A stretch of 37,466 bases of DNA from Deltaproteobacteria bacterium (lineage in GTDB: Bacteria > Desulfobacterota > Desulfobaccia > Desulfobaccales > Desulfobaccaceae), in contig VGSX01000002.1 in the NCBI GenBank assembly GCA_016874895.1, forward strand, positions 1 to 37,466, in the 5' to 3' direction. Under the pieces are notes generated by a model. The model was not told the DNA's origin. It worked only from the letters and a program-made list of their open reading frames with translations, and made no database searches. Below, in pieces: positions 1-8,289 of this stretch. Numbering within the stretch: the first letter of the stretch is position 1; each line of letters starts with the position of its first letter. The position numbers and the translations under genes are program-made.

Positions 1-67
1 ATTCGACTGTTGCTTTAACTTCCAATATAAGAAGCCTTCAAAAATACCGCCTTTTGCGAACAAAAAA

Positions 68-91
68 GCCCTTCTTGATATCAGGAAGGGC
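68..91. terminator. Hairpin, possible terminator
   Basis: A perfect 7-bp inverted repeat (GCCCTTC at 68-74 and GAAGGGC at 85-91) encloses a 10-nt loop. Outside it lie an A-run at 62-67 and GGCTTTTT at 102-109, which can extend pairing, so it could act on either strand. It sits at the left edge next to decayed DNA, and the gene it would serve is outside the window. Confidence 0.3.
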
Positions 92-114
92 AATGAATGA
101 AGGCTTTTTCTGGT

Positions 115-133
115 AGTCCCAACGGGACTTTTT
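115..133 (+). terminator. Rho-independent terminator candidate
   Basis: A perfect 6-bp stem (AGTCCC at 115-120, GGGACT at 124-129) with an AAC loop runs into five T residues (129-133). This is the form of a short intrinsic terminator on the plus strand. It would end transcription of a gene lying left of the window, before the relic region. The stem is short, so the call is tentative. Confidence 0.4.
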
Positions 134-251
134 CCTGTCAAAATCGGCATCTACATGCCTAATAATTTCAGGGGCTTGGACAGAAGGCCCTCTCTCACCT
201 GAGTCAAAAATAGCGAAAATTTCGCTAGGTTATTGTAATGGCGTTATCATG

Positions 252-1140
252 GTGATGATTTACCACGCTGCGCGGTGCGGGGTGCCCATCAGGTGCGCCA
301 TTGTCCGGGACACCCTGGAAAACATCAAGCTCTCCCTCGTGCCCTCCTTTCAAGAGCTCTTCCTGACCTTTTCCGGACAGCAACCAGAGCAAGAACCGTT
401 TTAAGAATGAATACAAGGAGCGAGTGATTTACACCAACCCTCGGATCGAGGTAGACCTGTTCGGCATTAACGACCCGAGCAGCTTGGGGAAGCTTCAAGG
501 GTCTTCGGCGTATTCGTTCATCTGGCTCAACGAGCAGGCGCCCATTGCGGACAAGGCTAACGCGGGAACCCCGCAAACAGGGAGTATTGGACCTCCTGGC
601 GTTCATCGAGGAAGAAGATTTCGACCCCAACTACTCTTTGGTGCAAAAGGAGGAATGGCATGTGCCTTGCGCGAAAATACCCACCTGAAGCCGGAATCCC
701 GCAGATAGCCATGAAGATGTACGCCAACGACGAGGACTCCTAAGCCCGGTTGTATGTGGAGGGCAAATTGCCCAGATTTACCGGTGAAGGCCATGACGCC
801 AGAGTATACAAGCCGGGCATCCACCTGTGCCCGGACATTCTGGTGCCAGCGCTGGGGTTGGAATCCTTCACGTTTTTCGATTCCTGACAATATCCCGCTT
901 GTGTGTTGGTGCAGGTATCCTCCACCGGTAGGTTGGTGTTCCTTTACACCCTGCGCCTGTCCAATTCGGATGTTCGCGTCCTCATGGATACCAGGTTTTC
1001 CCTCTGCTCGGTTCCCCCAAGTGGCGGGGCAAGGCCGGTGCTGGCGTATCAGGGGGACACTATGAGGCAGCCGGACTAGAGCCACCGCAACGAGTCCGCG
1101 GCCAAGGTGGTGGAGGATGTGTTCCGGAAGTTCCTCAAGA
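252..1140 (+). pseudogene. Decayed phage terminase large subunit
   Basis: No open frame spans this stretch, but consecutive frames read like a phage terminase large subunit. From 252 the frame gives GVPIRCAIVRDTLENIK. From 424 it gives VIYTNPRIEVDLFGINDP, then SSLGKLQGSSAYSFIWLNEQ and APIADKANAG, resembling the ATPase domain region. Around 700-900 come KMYANDEDS, LYVEGKLPRF and GIHLCPDILVPALGLESF, resembling the start of the nuclease domain, and around 940-1130 come GRLVFLYTLRL and AAKVVEDVFRKFLKN. Several frameshifts and in-frame stops (for example near 741 and 886) separate the pieces. I infer the remnant of a prophage. The family assignment rests on recalled motifs, and the pieces are consistent with one another in order. 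Confidence 0.6.
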
Positions 1141-1708
1141 ACCTTCGTATCTTTTTTAAGCCATGTAGGAAACCACGTGACGGCACATCAAGAACGCACT
1201 CCTGGCTCGGGGTACCCTAGGCCACCCGGACGATGAAGCCTGAGGACCTGGAACACCTGGCCGATGAATCGAAAAAGGGTCTGCCAGAGAAAGCGGTCCC
1301 GGCCCAGAGGGAAGCCCGGCGGGAACGCGGCCCCAAGGTAATCAAGACCCGCGTGCGGCATATCATGAAGTTTTAATGGTCTTTATCGAAAATCTCCGCC
1401 AAGGCATCAAGAGCCGGATCAGCGAAATCGAGCACCATCGGGCACGGAAGCCCAGGATTCGGCCGAGCTCGAGGAGCTGCCCAAGCTTACGCCAGGGAGA
1501 ACGAAAAGCACTTCGGATACCTTTAGGACTACATTAGGTTTCCATGAACGCCAACGAGGAGGTCAGGAAGGTCCAGGACAAATTCTGGCGCCTGTAGAAC
1601 GAGGAAGAACCGCCCAACAATGCGGCCAAGAAGCGGGGCAATCTAGTGTGATACTGCCCGTACCCCACGCGTCGGTGCTCTTCGGTATGGCCCTGATCCG
1701 CAAGGCTT
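1141..1708. other. Degraded DNA without an assignable gene
   Basis: I find no open frame here that looks like a real gene. Short stretches such as NANEEVRKVQDKFWRL (from about 1546) and FIENLRQGIKSRISEIEHH (from about 1382) look protein-like but stop quickly. They lie between the terminase relic and the IS5 relic and may be debris of neighbouring phage genes, for example a portal gene. No function can be supported. Confidence 0.4.
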
Positions 1709-2275
1709 TTGACGTGCAGTTTTTCCCCCGGAGGTGGAGGCCGCAACCAGGCCGTAGATTCCCATGGCGAACGGCGTCGGAATGAGACGCACGCCTCCAG
1801 CACCGACCACGAAGCCAAGCTGTGGCACAAGGGTTCCGGCCCCGAGACCAAGCTCTGCTTCATGGGCCATGTGCTTATGGAAAATAAACACAGCCTGATC
1901 CGGGACACCCGCCTCACTTCGGCCACCGGCACTATGGAACGAGAAGCCGCCTGGGAAATGGTGCAAGCTATCCCCGGCAAGCACCGATAAGCGTCGGCGG
2001 CAACAAAAACTACGACACCCAAGACTTTGTGCAAAAGCTCCGGAGCCGCCGGCCCGTGCCCCCTGTGTCCCGGAAACGCAGTTGCTCAGCTTTGGATGGT
2101 CGCACACCCTGCACGCCCCTTACTCCCTCAGCCAACGGCTGCGAAAACGGGTGGAAGAAATCGTCGGGTGGCTGAAGACCATTGGAAATCTCCGCAAAAT
2201 CCGCCACCGCGGCCGGGAGCGGGTTGCCTGGTCTTCACCTTCACCGTGGCAACTTATAATCTGGTGCGAATGTGA
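1709..2275 (+). pseudogene. Decayed IS5-family transposase (C-terminal half)
   Basis: Successive frames reconstruct the C-terminal half of an IS5-family DDE transposase. Frame 2 (1709-1990) gives KLCFMGHVLMENKHSLI, then SATGTMEREAAWEMVQAIPG. Frame 1 from 1987 gives ISVGGNKNYDTQDFVQKL and SALDGRT. Frame 3 from about 2110 gives YSLSQRLRKRVEEIVGWLKT and RKIRHRGRERVAW. Frame 2 again gives VFTFTVATYNLVRM. The order matches the family, including the catalytic D in the NKNYDTQDF region and the E in RKRVEEIVGWLKT. At least three frameshifts make it inactive. No terminal repeats or target duplication could be identified. Confidence 0.72.
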
Positions 2276-2495
2276 AATCCCTTGGTGGTATAAGGCTAGA
2301 AGTTGAAAAAAATGGTCATCAATGCTCTTAGAGAACCTGAATCCATCGATGATTGACCTCCAAAAGCCAGAGAAATTCAATTAGAGAACATGATATATTC
2401 TGAACAAACTGTTCACTTATCGGTACTTTTCCCCTCCCACGATGTCCATTACTCTGACCAGGTGTGGGCTGTGGACTTTTATCGAGGACCAAGCA

Positions 2496-2526
2496 GGTTT
2501 CGGGGCGGAAACCGCGTGTGTCACAC
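2496..2526. promoter_or_regulatory. Paired palindromes upstream of sigma-54 promoter
   Basis: Two perfect inverted repeats lie side by side: GGTTTC-N6-GAAACC (2496-2513) and GTGTG-T-CACAC (2516-2526). They end about 47 bp before the -24 element at 2573. Enhancer-binding activators of sigma-54 promoters bind palindromic sites upstream, so these are candidate activator sites; they could equally bind a repressor. No regulator gene is in the window. Confidence 0.35.
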
Positions 2527-2572
2527 TTTTGGGGGCATCTCATTTTCGAATAAAATGGGTTAATTAATCTTG

Positions 2573-2588
2573 TGGAACAAATTTTGCA
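2573..2588 (+). promoter_or_regulatory. Sigma-54 (-24/-12) promoter
   Basis: TGGAACAAATTTTGCA matches the RpoN consensus TGGCAC-N5-TTGCA at every fixed position but one (A for C in the -24 box), with the required GG and GC dinucleotides 10 nt apart. It lies 192 bp before the wza-like start codon, on the correct strand, in the only gene-free stretch before the cluster. Transcription from here would give an AT-rich leader of roughly 180 nt. Confidence 0.6.
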
Positions 2589-2612
2589 TATGAGGAATAT
2601 TAAAAAAAGGGA

Positions 2613-2641
2613 TTGCATGAGTTTAATAATTAAATTATATA
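2613..2641 (+). promoter_or_regulatory. Possible sigma-70-type promoter
   Basis: TTGCAT (2613-2618) and TATATA (2636-2641) are separated by 17 bp, a sigma-70-like arrangement inside the AT-rich leader of the cluster. Such matches are common in AT-rich DNA, so this is weaker than the nearby sigma-54 site and may be chance. Confidence 0.25.
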
Positions 2642-2780
2642 TGATTGTAGGTTTCGTTGGGCGTTTCTGAAAGATTTTCGGTCCAGGTTGGTTTGATTTT
2701 TGTCCTAATAATTTCCTAAAGATAATTAAGACCACTTTTCTCCCGGGATTGAGAATCCAGTTTTTAACTAAGGATCATTT

Positions 2781-3824
2781 ATGCAGTTGAAAATAAAGGC
2801 TTTAATTTTGAGCCTGCTCTTGGCCTGTGCTTGTGCCGGGCCGGCTCCGCAACCGAGTCCTGAAAAAATCGCGGCACAGCTCCAGGCGGTGCCCAAGAAA
2901 AGCGAACTCCAGGAAAAGCTCCTGGTCCAGGGAAACAAATCAGTTCTGGCCAGTTACCAGGACTATCAGGTGGGGCCGGAAGACGTTCTGGGCATTTCCT
3001 TCTTTGGCCTCGACGACCTTAACCGTGATGTGCAGATTAACGGAAAAGGCGAGATCACCATGCCCCTGGTGGGGCCGGTCCAGGTGAATTCCCTATCCCC
3101 CCGCAAGGTGGAAGAAAAATTAACCCAGCTTTACCGGGACGGCGATTTCATCAAGAATCCGCAGATAATGGTGCAGGTCAAGGAATACCGGCATCAGCGG
3201 GTAATGGTGACCGGCGCGGTGGCACAGCCAGGGTCCTACGAGGTGGTAGGCCCCCGCACCCTCCTGGAAATGCTTGGTAAAGCCGGGGGCCTGAACGACA
3301 AGGCCGGTGATGTGGTCCATGTTATCCGGGCCCAAAGCGCCGCCGATCGCACCAAGTCCTTGAAAGGGTCTAAGGTGGAGTCCTTTTCCCCGGGCACCGA
3401 GACCATAATCGTTGACCTGCGCCGCGTGTTGTTGCAAGGCAGCTATGATATGAACCTGCCCATCAAAAACGGTGACCTTATCCATGTCCCCCACGCCCAA
3501 AGCGCTTATGTCATGGGCGCAGTCAACAAAGCAGGGTCCGTCCAGGTGAAGGAGAATCTCACGGTGACCCAAGCCCTGGCTTTAGCAGGGGGGACCAATC
3601 CGGTGCTGGCCTCCAATCAAATATCCCTCATTCGCTTTAGCGATACAGGCCAAGTTAACATCCCCATTCACCTGGAAGGGGTAATTAAGGGGGGTGAGAC
3701 AGATACCGTCGTTAAACCCAATGACATCGTATACGTCCATGAGAGCGGCATTAAGAGATTTTTATTCAATTTTAAACAATTGCTGCCAATATCTCCGTCG
3801 ATGCCGATCCCCGTGGTACCCTAA
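2781..3824 (+). CDS. wza: Polysaccharide export outer-membrane lipoprotein (Wza-like)
   Basis: This 347-residue protein should form the outer-membrane export channel of a Wzx/Wzy polysaccharide system. The N-terminus is a lipoprotein signal with an LLAC lipobox (Cys16). Residues about 60-138 match the polysaccharide export domain (YQVGPEDVLGISFFG, GKGEITMPLVGPVQV). Two SLBB-like repeats follow: VMVTGAVAQPGSYEV (141-155) with LLEMLGKAGGL, and AYVMGAVNKAGSVQV (242-256) with TQALALAGGT. The C-terminal tail is short, so the amphipathic barrel helix known from E. coli Wza is not obvious. The start has a good AAGGA site (2770-2774) six bases upstream. It is the first gene of the cluster and pairs with the autokinase just downstream. 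Confidence 0.93.
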   Translation: MQLKIKALILSLLLACACAGPAPQPSPEKIAAQLQAVPKKSELQEKLLVQGNKSVLASYQDYQVGPEDVLGISFFGLDDLNRDVQINGKGEITMPLVGPVQVNSLSPRKVEEKLTQLYRDGDFIKNPQIMVQVKEYRHQRVMVTGAVAQPGSYEVVGPRTLLEMLGKAGGLNDKAGDVVHVIRAQSAADRTKSLKGSKVESFSPGTETIIVDLRRVLLQGSYDMNLPIKNGDLIHVPHAQSAYVMGAVNKAGSVQVKENLTVTQALALAGGTNPVLASNQISLIRFSDTGQVNIPIHLEGVIKGGETDTVVKPNDIVYVHESGIKRFLFNFKQLLPISPSMPIPVVP

Positions 3825-3848
3825 CTACGAATCGTGGTGAGCCTAAAA

Positions 3849-6083
3849 ATGGAAAAATTTCAAGAAACTGGAATCGTCGTTTCCCCAGGTCAGGTGCCTC
3901 AAAAATCTAACATGACTAATGCCGGTTATGAGGCCCAACCGATCCAATATAGTCATATGCGGGATTACTGGAATGTTCTGAAAAAGAGAAAGTGGTGGGT
4001 CCTGAGCGTCTTTTTGGCCGCGGTCATAACGATGGGAGTTATCACTTTTATGGCCACCCCCATCTATCGATCAGGGGTGGTAATCCAGATTGTTCGGGAC
4101 AGCCCGTCATCGGTCATGGGCGAGAAGGATCCCATGGCCATGATGGCCATCGGCTTTGACAGCCTGGCCAGATTTTATGAAACCCAATACCTGGTGTTTA
4201 ACAGCCAGACCATGGCCGAAAAGATCATAAAGGCCTTAAATCTCAAGGACCATGAGAGCTATAAAAAACTGGAACAGGCCTTTCCTGATAAGTCTTCCTA
4301 TGAAATCAGAAAAGCTTACACCGAGCAATTTTTGCAGAAACTGGAAGTCAAGCCCTTGAAAAAATCATACTTGGTGGAGGTCTCTTTCCAATCCCCGGAC
4401 AAGGAGCTGGCCTACAAGGTTCCTAATACCTCATACCGGGAATACCTGGAATTCTCCATGGAAACCCGCCGGCAGTCATACGCCCTGATCCGGGAGTGGC
4501 TGGAGAGCGAACTGGGGCAACTGGCCAACAAGGTGGTGGCCTCGGAAAAGAGGGTCTACACCTATAGCAAGGAAAAGGATTTCTTGTCGCTGGAGGGCGA
4601 AGATAACGTGGTGATCAAAAAATTCGTGGAACTTAACAAAGTTCTCACCGCGGCGCAAGCGGAGAAGGCTTCCAAGGAATCCCAATACCGGCAGGTTAAA
4701 GAAAAAGGAGCCGATGCCCCCATTGTCACCAACAACCCTTTAATTCAAAAATTGCGCGGGGAGGTTATCGAGCAAGAAGCCAAGATTTCCAGCATGGGCA
4801 AGCTTTTCGGCAAAAATTACCCGCCCATGCAAGCTGAACAGGCCAAACTCGGTGAATTGCGGTCCCGCTTGAACGGTGAGGTGCAACGCACCCTGGCCAG
4901 CATGAGGGCGGACCACGAAACCACGGTGCGGACGGAGAGTTTCCTGCGCGAGGAATTGGAAAAGCAGAAAAAAGAAGTGGAAAAGCTCCAGGGCAATCTG
5001 GTCCAGCATAATATCTTCAAACGGGACCTGGAAACCAATACCCAACTTTATCAAGCCCTGCTGGCCCGGATGAAAGAAGCCAGCGTGGCCAGCACCATGG
5101 TGGCCAGCAATGCTTCGATCATTCAACCTGCGGAGCCTCCCATCAAGCCGTTCAAGCCCAGGAAGATGTTGAACATGGCCCTGGGGGTGTTGATTGGCTT
5201 GATAGGAGGCGTCGCCGCGGCTCTATTAGCTGAATATCTGGACGATTCCATTAAAACCATCGAGGAAGTGGAACGGGTCTGTCGTCTGCCGTCCTTGGGG
5301 ATGCTACCCTTAATTAACACCAACGGAAACCGGGAACTGCCGGAAGGGCAAGAGTCCACCGCGTTAACCACTTACACCCAGCCCATGTCCATGTTGGGAG
5401 AGGCGGTGTTCCATATCCGGACTTCCCTCATGCTCTCCATGTCCGGGCGGCCTCCCGGCTCGCTGTTGATCACCAGCCCCAATCCCAGCGAGGGGAAAAC
5501 CACCTTGGCTGTCAACTTGGCTTCAGCGCTGCGATTCGATGAAGACAAAAAGGTGGTGGTCATGGACATTGACATGCGGCGGCCATCGGTTCACAAGGCT
5601 TTCCGGTTGCCGGGGCAACCCGGCCTGAGCAACTATCTCAGCGGGGCCGCGACTCTCTCTCAAATCATCATGGAAACCTTTGTACCCAACGTTTTTGTTA
5701 TTCCGGCAGGCCCCCGGCCTCCGCACCCCATCCATCTCTTGGGTTCCGAGAACTTTAAGGAACTCCTGGAAGAGCTTAGCCGAACCTTTCATTATGTCAT
5801 TGTGGACTCGCCGCCGATCGTCGGCTTTGCGGACGCCCGGGTGGTCGCTCACCTGATGGATGGCACCCTCCTGGTGATCAAGCATCACCAGACTTCCCGG
5901 GAGGCCGTGAAGCTGGGCATGCAGCTCTTGAATCAGGCTCGGACCAACACCCTGGGAGTGGTCCTTAATATGGTCAGGAGCGAGAGGTTGGGATATGGCG
6001 GCTACTATGACTATTACCGCTATTACCATAAATACTATGATGGCTACTACAGCCAGGAAACCAAAGATTCACGCAAATCTTAG
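3849..6083 (+). CDS. wzc: Wzc-like chain-length regulator and tyrosine autokinase
   Basis: This is an inner-membrane polysaccharide co-polymerase joined to a BY-type tyrosine kinase; it sets chain length and works with Wza. Counting from ATG 3849, a Wzz-type domain starts with TM1 (about 49-68), followed by a long coiled-coil periplasmic section. The proline-rich segment near 428-440 leads to TM2 (about 441-462). The kinase follows with Walker A SPNPSEGKTT (543-552), Walker A' VVVMDIDMRR (569-578) and Walker B FHYVIVDSPP (647-656). The tail (about 716-734) carries eleven tyrosines, the usual autophosphorylation cluster. A GTG at 3834 is in frame, but the GGTGAG at 3836-3841 fits ATG 3849 better. 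It begins 24 bp after the wza-like stop codon. Confidence 0.93.
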   Translation: MEKFQETGIVVSPGQVPQKSNMTNAGYEAQPIQYSHMRDYWNVLKKRKWWVLSVFLAAVITMGVITFMATPIYRSGVVIQIVRDSPSSVMGEKDPMAMMAIGFDSLARFYETQYLVFNSQTMAEKIIKALNLKDHESYKKLEQAFPDKSSYEIRKAYTEQFLQKLEVKPLKKSYLVEVSFQSPDKELAYKVPNTSYREYLEFSMETRRQSYALIREWLESELGQLANKVVASEKRVYTYSKEKDFLSLEGEDNVVIKKFVELNKVLTAAQAEKASKESQYRQVKEKGADAPIVTNNPLIQKLRGEVIEQEAKISSMGKLFGKNYPPMQAEQAKLGELRSRLNGEVQRTLASMRADHETTVRTESFLREELEKQKKEVEKLQGNLVQHNIFKRDLETNTQLYQALLARMKEASVASTMVASNASIIQPAEPPIKPFKPRKMLNMALGVLIGLIGGVAAALLAEYLDDSIKTIEEVERVCRLPSLGMLPLINTNGNRELPEGQESTALTTYTQPMSMLGEAVFHIRTSLMLSMSGRPPGSLLITSPNPSEGKTTLAVNLASALRFDEDKKVVVMDIDMRRPSVHKAFRLPGQPGLSNYLSGAATLSQIIMETFVPNVFVIPAGPRPPHPIHLLGSENFKELLEELSRTFHYVIVDSPPIVGFADARVVAHLMDGTLLVIKHHQTSREAVKLGMQLLNQARTNTLGVVLNMVRSERLGYGGYYDYYRYYHKYYDGYYSQETKDSRKS

Positions 6084-6095
6084 CTTAAAGCACTC

Positions 6096-7511
6096 ATGTT
6101 GACCAGGACGCTGGATATACTCTGTTCGTTGGTGGGGCTGTCATTTTTGGCCTTGATCTACCCCATCGTGGCCCTTATGACTAAGCTTGACTCCAAAGGT
6201 CCGGTCTTCTATAAATGCTCCCGGGTCGGCTTAAACGGCAAGATCTTCCAGATGTACAAGTTCCGCACCATGCATGAGACCCAGGTGTCGTTGGGGCCCA
6301 GCGTCTCCCCCTTGGGGGATCCTCGGGTCACTTCGGCGGGCCGGGTTTTGCGCCGGCTAAAATTAAACGAATTGCCCCAAGTGATAAATATCCTCAAGGG
6401 AGACATGACCTTGATCGGGCCTCGGCCTGAAGCTCCCGACCTGGCCGCGGCTTATCCCCCAGAGGCCAGGAAAATCTTTACGGTAAAACCCGGACTGGCA
6501 GGTCCCAACCAGATATTGGGGCGCAACGAAGAGGAACTCTATCCTCCCGGGGTAGATGCTACCCAGTACTATATCGAGCATATTCTCCCCCAAAAACTTC
6601 CCCTGGACTGGCATTACATTGAGAACAAATCATTTTTCACTGATCTCCAGTATATTTTTAAGGCCATATGGGTGGTTCTGACCAAGGCGGTGGGTTCCCG
6701 CCATTTGGAGAATAACCGAAGCCAGCTCCTCCTGCTTGTCTGTGACGCCATCTTTTGCGTCCTTTCTTTCTTTTTGGCCCACATGGTGAGATTCGAAGGA
6801 TTGAGCCGGACTTCCTACCAGCAGCTCTATCATATCATTCCTCTGGCCGTTCTGGTTCGACTCCCGGTTTTTTATTACTTTGGATTCTACCATACCATCA
6901 TCCGGCACCTCTCACTATTCGACATCAAACAGGTCATTAAAGGGGTGGCCGTTTCCACCATCTTGCTAATCTCCATCTCTTTTCTCTTCAATTTTAGCCG
7001 GGCGTATTCCCGGATCGTGTTCTTCATCGACTGGTGCCTGCTTACCACGCTGTTGGTGAGCTACCGCGGCTTATGGAAGTACCTGGAGAGAAGAGGGGAA
7101 TCCGCAAGTGGTGAAGAAATACGGGCCCTGATCTGGGGAGGGGGAGATTGCGGGGAATTATGCTTCCGCTTTCTCGCCAAGGAAAGAAATCCGTCTTACA
7201 AGGTGGTGGGCTTTATTGACGATGACCCTCGAAAACAGGGAAAGACGATCCAGGGTGTCAGGATTCTGGGGGACCACCATCAACTGGGCCTGATAACCGA
7301 GCTTTACCAGGTTGACAAGGTGTTCATTGCCATAGCTTCGGCCCCGGATGCGGCACTGGAAAGAACTATCCAGACCTGCCAGGGCTTGGGGCTGGAGGTG
7401 GAGATATTCTTTACGAAAAATAACTCCCAGCTGAAGGGTTCTGCTGTCAATGGCGCTGCCACCATCTTCCCCAAAAGCCTTGCCCCAAGCGGCGTTGAAG
7501 TAAGGTCTTAA
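6096..7511 (+). CDS. Initiating phosphoglycosyl transferase fused to CapD-type membrane half
   Basis: Residues 1-200 form a monotopic phosphoglycosyl transferase (PglC/WcaJ catalytic type) that loads the first sugar phosphate onto undecaprenyl phosphate: membrane hairpin about 8-30, YKFRTMHE (54-61), LNELPQ (90-95), GDMTLIGPRPE (102-112). Residues about 205-470 look like the N-terminal half of a CapD/PglF/WbpM 4,6-dehydratase: four predicted TM helices (about 209-229, 245-264, 281-300, 306-325), then a nucleotide-binding-like fold with WGGGDCGE (347-354) and VVGFIDDDP (371-379). The protein stops where the SDR catalytic domain would start; that domain is encoded separately at 8231. In WbaP/WcaJ the membrane and Rossmann-like part precedes the transferase, so the order is reversed here. 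The usual catalytic Asp-Glu pair reads Asn91-Glu92. Confidence 0.85.
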   Translation: MLTRTLDILCSLVGLSFLALIYPIVALMTKLDSKGPVFYKCSRVGLNGKIFQMYKFRTMHETQVSLGPSVSPLGDPRVTSAGRVLRRLKLNELPQVINILKGDMTLIGPRPEAPDLAAAYPPEARKIFTVKPGLAGPNQILGRNEEELYPPGVDATQYYIEHILPQKLPLDWHYIENKSFFTDLQYIFKAIWVVLTKAVGSRHLENNRSQLLLLVCDAIFCVLSFFLAHMVRFEGLSRTSYQQLYHIIPLAVLVRLPVFYYFGFYHTIIRHLSLFDIKQVIKGVAVSTILLISISFLFNFSRAYSRIVFFIDWCLLTTLLVSYRGLWKYLERRGESASGEEIRALIWGGGDCGELCFRFLAKERNPSYKVVGFIDDDPRKQGKTIQGVRILGDHHQLGLITELYQVDKVFIAIASAPDAALERTIQTCQGLGLEVEIFFTKNNSQLKGSAVNGAATIFPKSLAPSGVEVRS

Positions 7512-7527
7512 AGGAGGTAAGCAAACC

Positions 7528-8289
7528 ATGCGGGCGGTCATTCTAGCAGGTGGTAAAGGAATCCGTTTGGCCCCGCTTACCGAAGTGATTCCCAAGCCCC
7601 TGGTGCCCATCGGCGGCATGCCGGTTATGGAGATCGTCGTCCGCCAGCTCAAGAACCACGGGTTCCAAAGGATCACCCTGGCGGTGGGTTACATGGCCGA
7701 CCTGATAAGAGCCTATTTCCAGGACGGCTCCAGGTGGGGCATGAAGATCGATTATTCCCTGGAAACATCCCCCCTGGGAACCGCAGGCCCTCTTTCTCTT
7801 ATCGAAGACTTACGGGAAACCTTTCTGGTAATGAATGCCGACGTGGTTACCAACCTGAACTATACCAGCCTGATAAAGTTCCATCGGGTCCACGGCGGGG
7901 TGGCCACCATCGGCAGCTATCAGAAAGAGGTGAAGATCGATCTCGGGGTGATTGTCGAGGACGGGGAATTTTCCATCAAGGATTACATCGAGAAACCCCT
8001 CACCCACCACCGGGTGAGCATGGGCGTCTATGTTTTTGAGCCCCAAGTCTTTAAATGGATAACAGCCGGTCAATATTTGGACCTGCCGGATCTGCTGAGG
8101 ATGCTCCTCGCCGCCTCTCAGCCGGTGAAGTTTTACCCCTTTGACGGCTACTGGCTGGATATCGGGCGTCATGACGATTATTCCCAGGCCGCGGAGGAAT
8201 TCGATCAGATGAAAGGCGCCCTGCTGGGTAATGAATCCCGCCAGCTCCCGCCCCCGGGTCAGGTTCAAAGGAACTCCACTCTTGGATAA
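7528..8289 (+). CDS. Sugar-1-phosphate nucleotidyltransferase
   Basis: This 253-residue protein activates a sugar 1-phosphate to an NDP-sugar. The signature GGKGIRLAPLTEVIPKPLVP begins at residue 8. MNADVVTNL is the metal-binding acidic site, IEKP follows further on, and GYWLDIGRHDDY is near the C-terminus, as in glucose-1-phosphate and mannose-1-phosphate nucleotidyltransferases. The base and sugar cannot be told from sequence. Length is typical for the short, single-domain type with no left-handed beta-helix. It has the best ribosome-binding site in the window, AAGGAGGT at 7511-7518, overlapping the previous stop codon. It sits between the two halves of the split dehydratase. Confidence 0.88.
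   Translation: MRAVILAGGKGIRLAPLTEVIPKPLVPIGGMPVMEIVVRQLKNHGFQRITLAVGYMADLIRAYFQDGSRWGMKIDYSLETSPLGTAGPLSLIEDLRETFLVMNADVVTNLNYTSLIKFHRVHGGVATIGSYQKEVKIDLGVIVEDGEFSIKDYIEKPLTHHRVSMGVYVFEPQVFKWITAGQYLDLPDLLRMLLAASQPVKFYPFDGYWLDIGRHDDYSQAAEEFDQMKGALLGNESRQLPPPGQVQRNSTLG

Noticed and set aside
2328-2735. Minus-strand 135-codon frame over the control region
   Set aside because: Its product is low-complexity and unlike any family I know, it has no ribosome-binding site, and it overlaps the promoter and palindromes; most likely a chance frame in AT-rich DNA.
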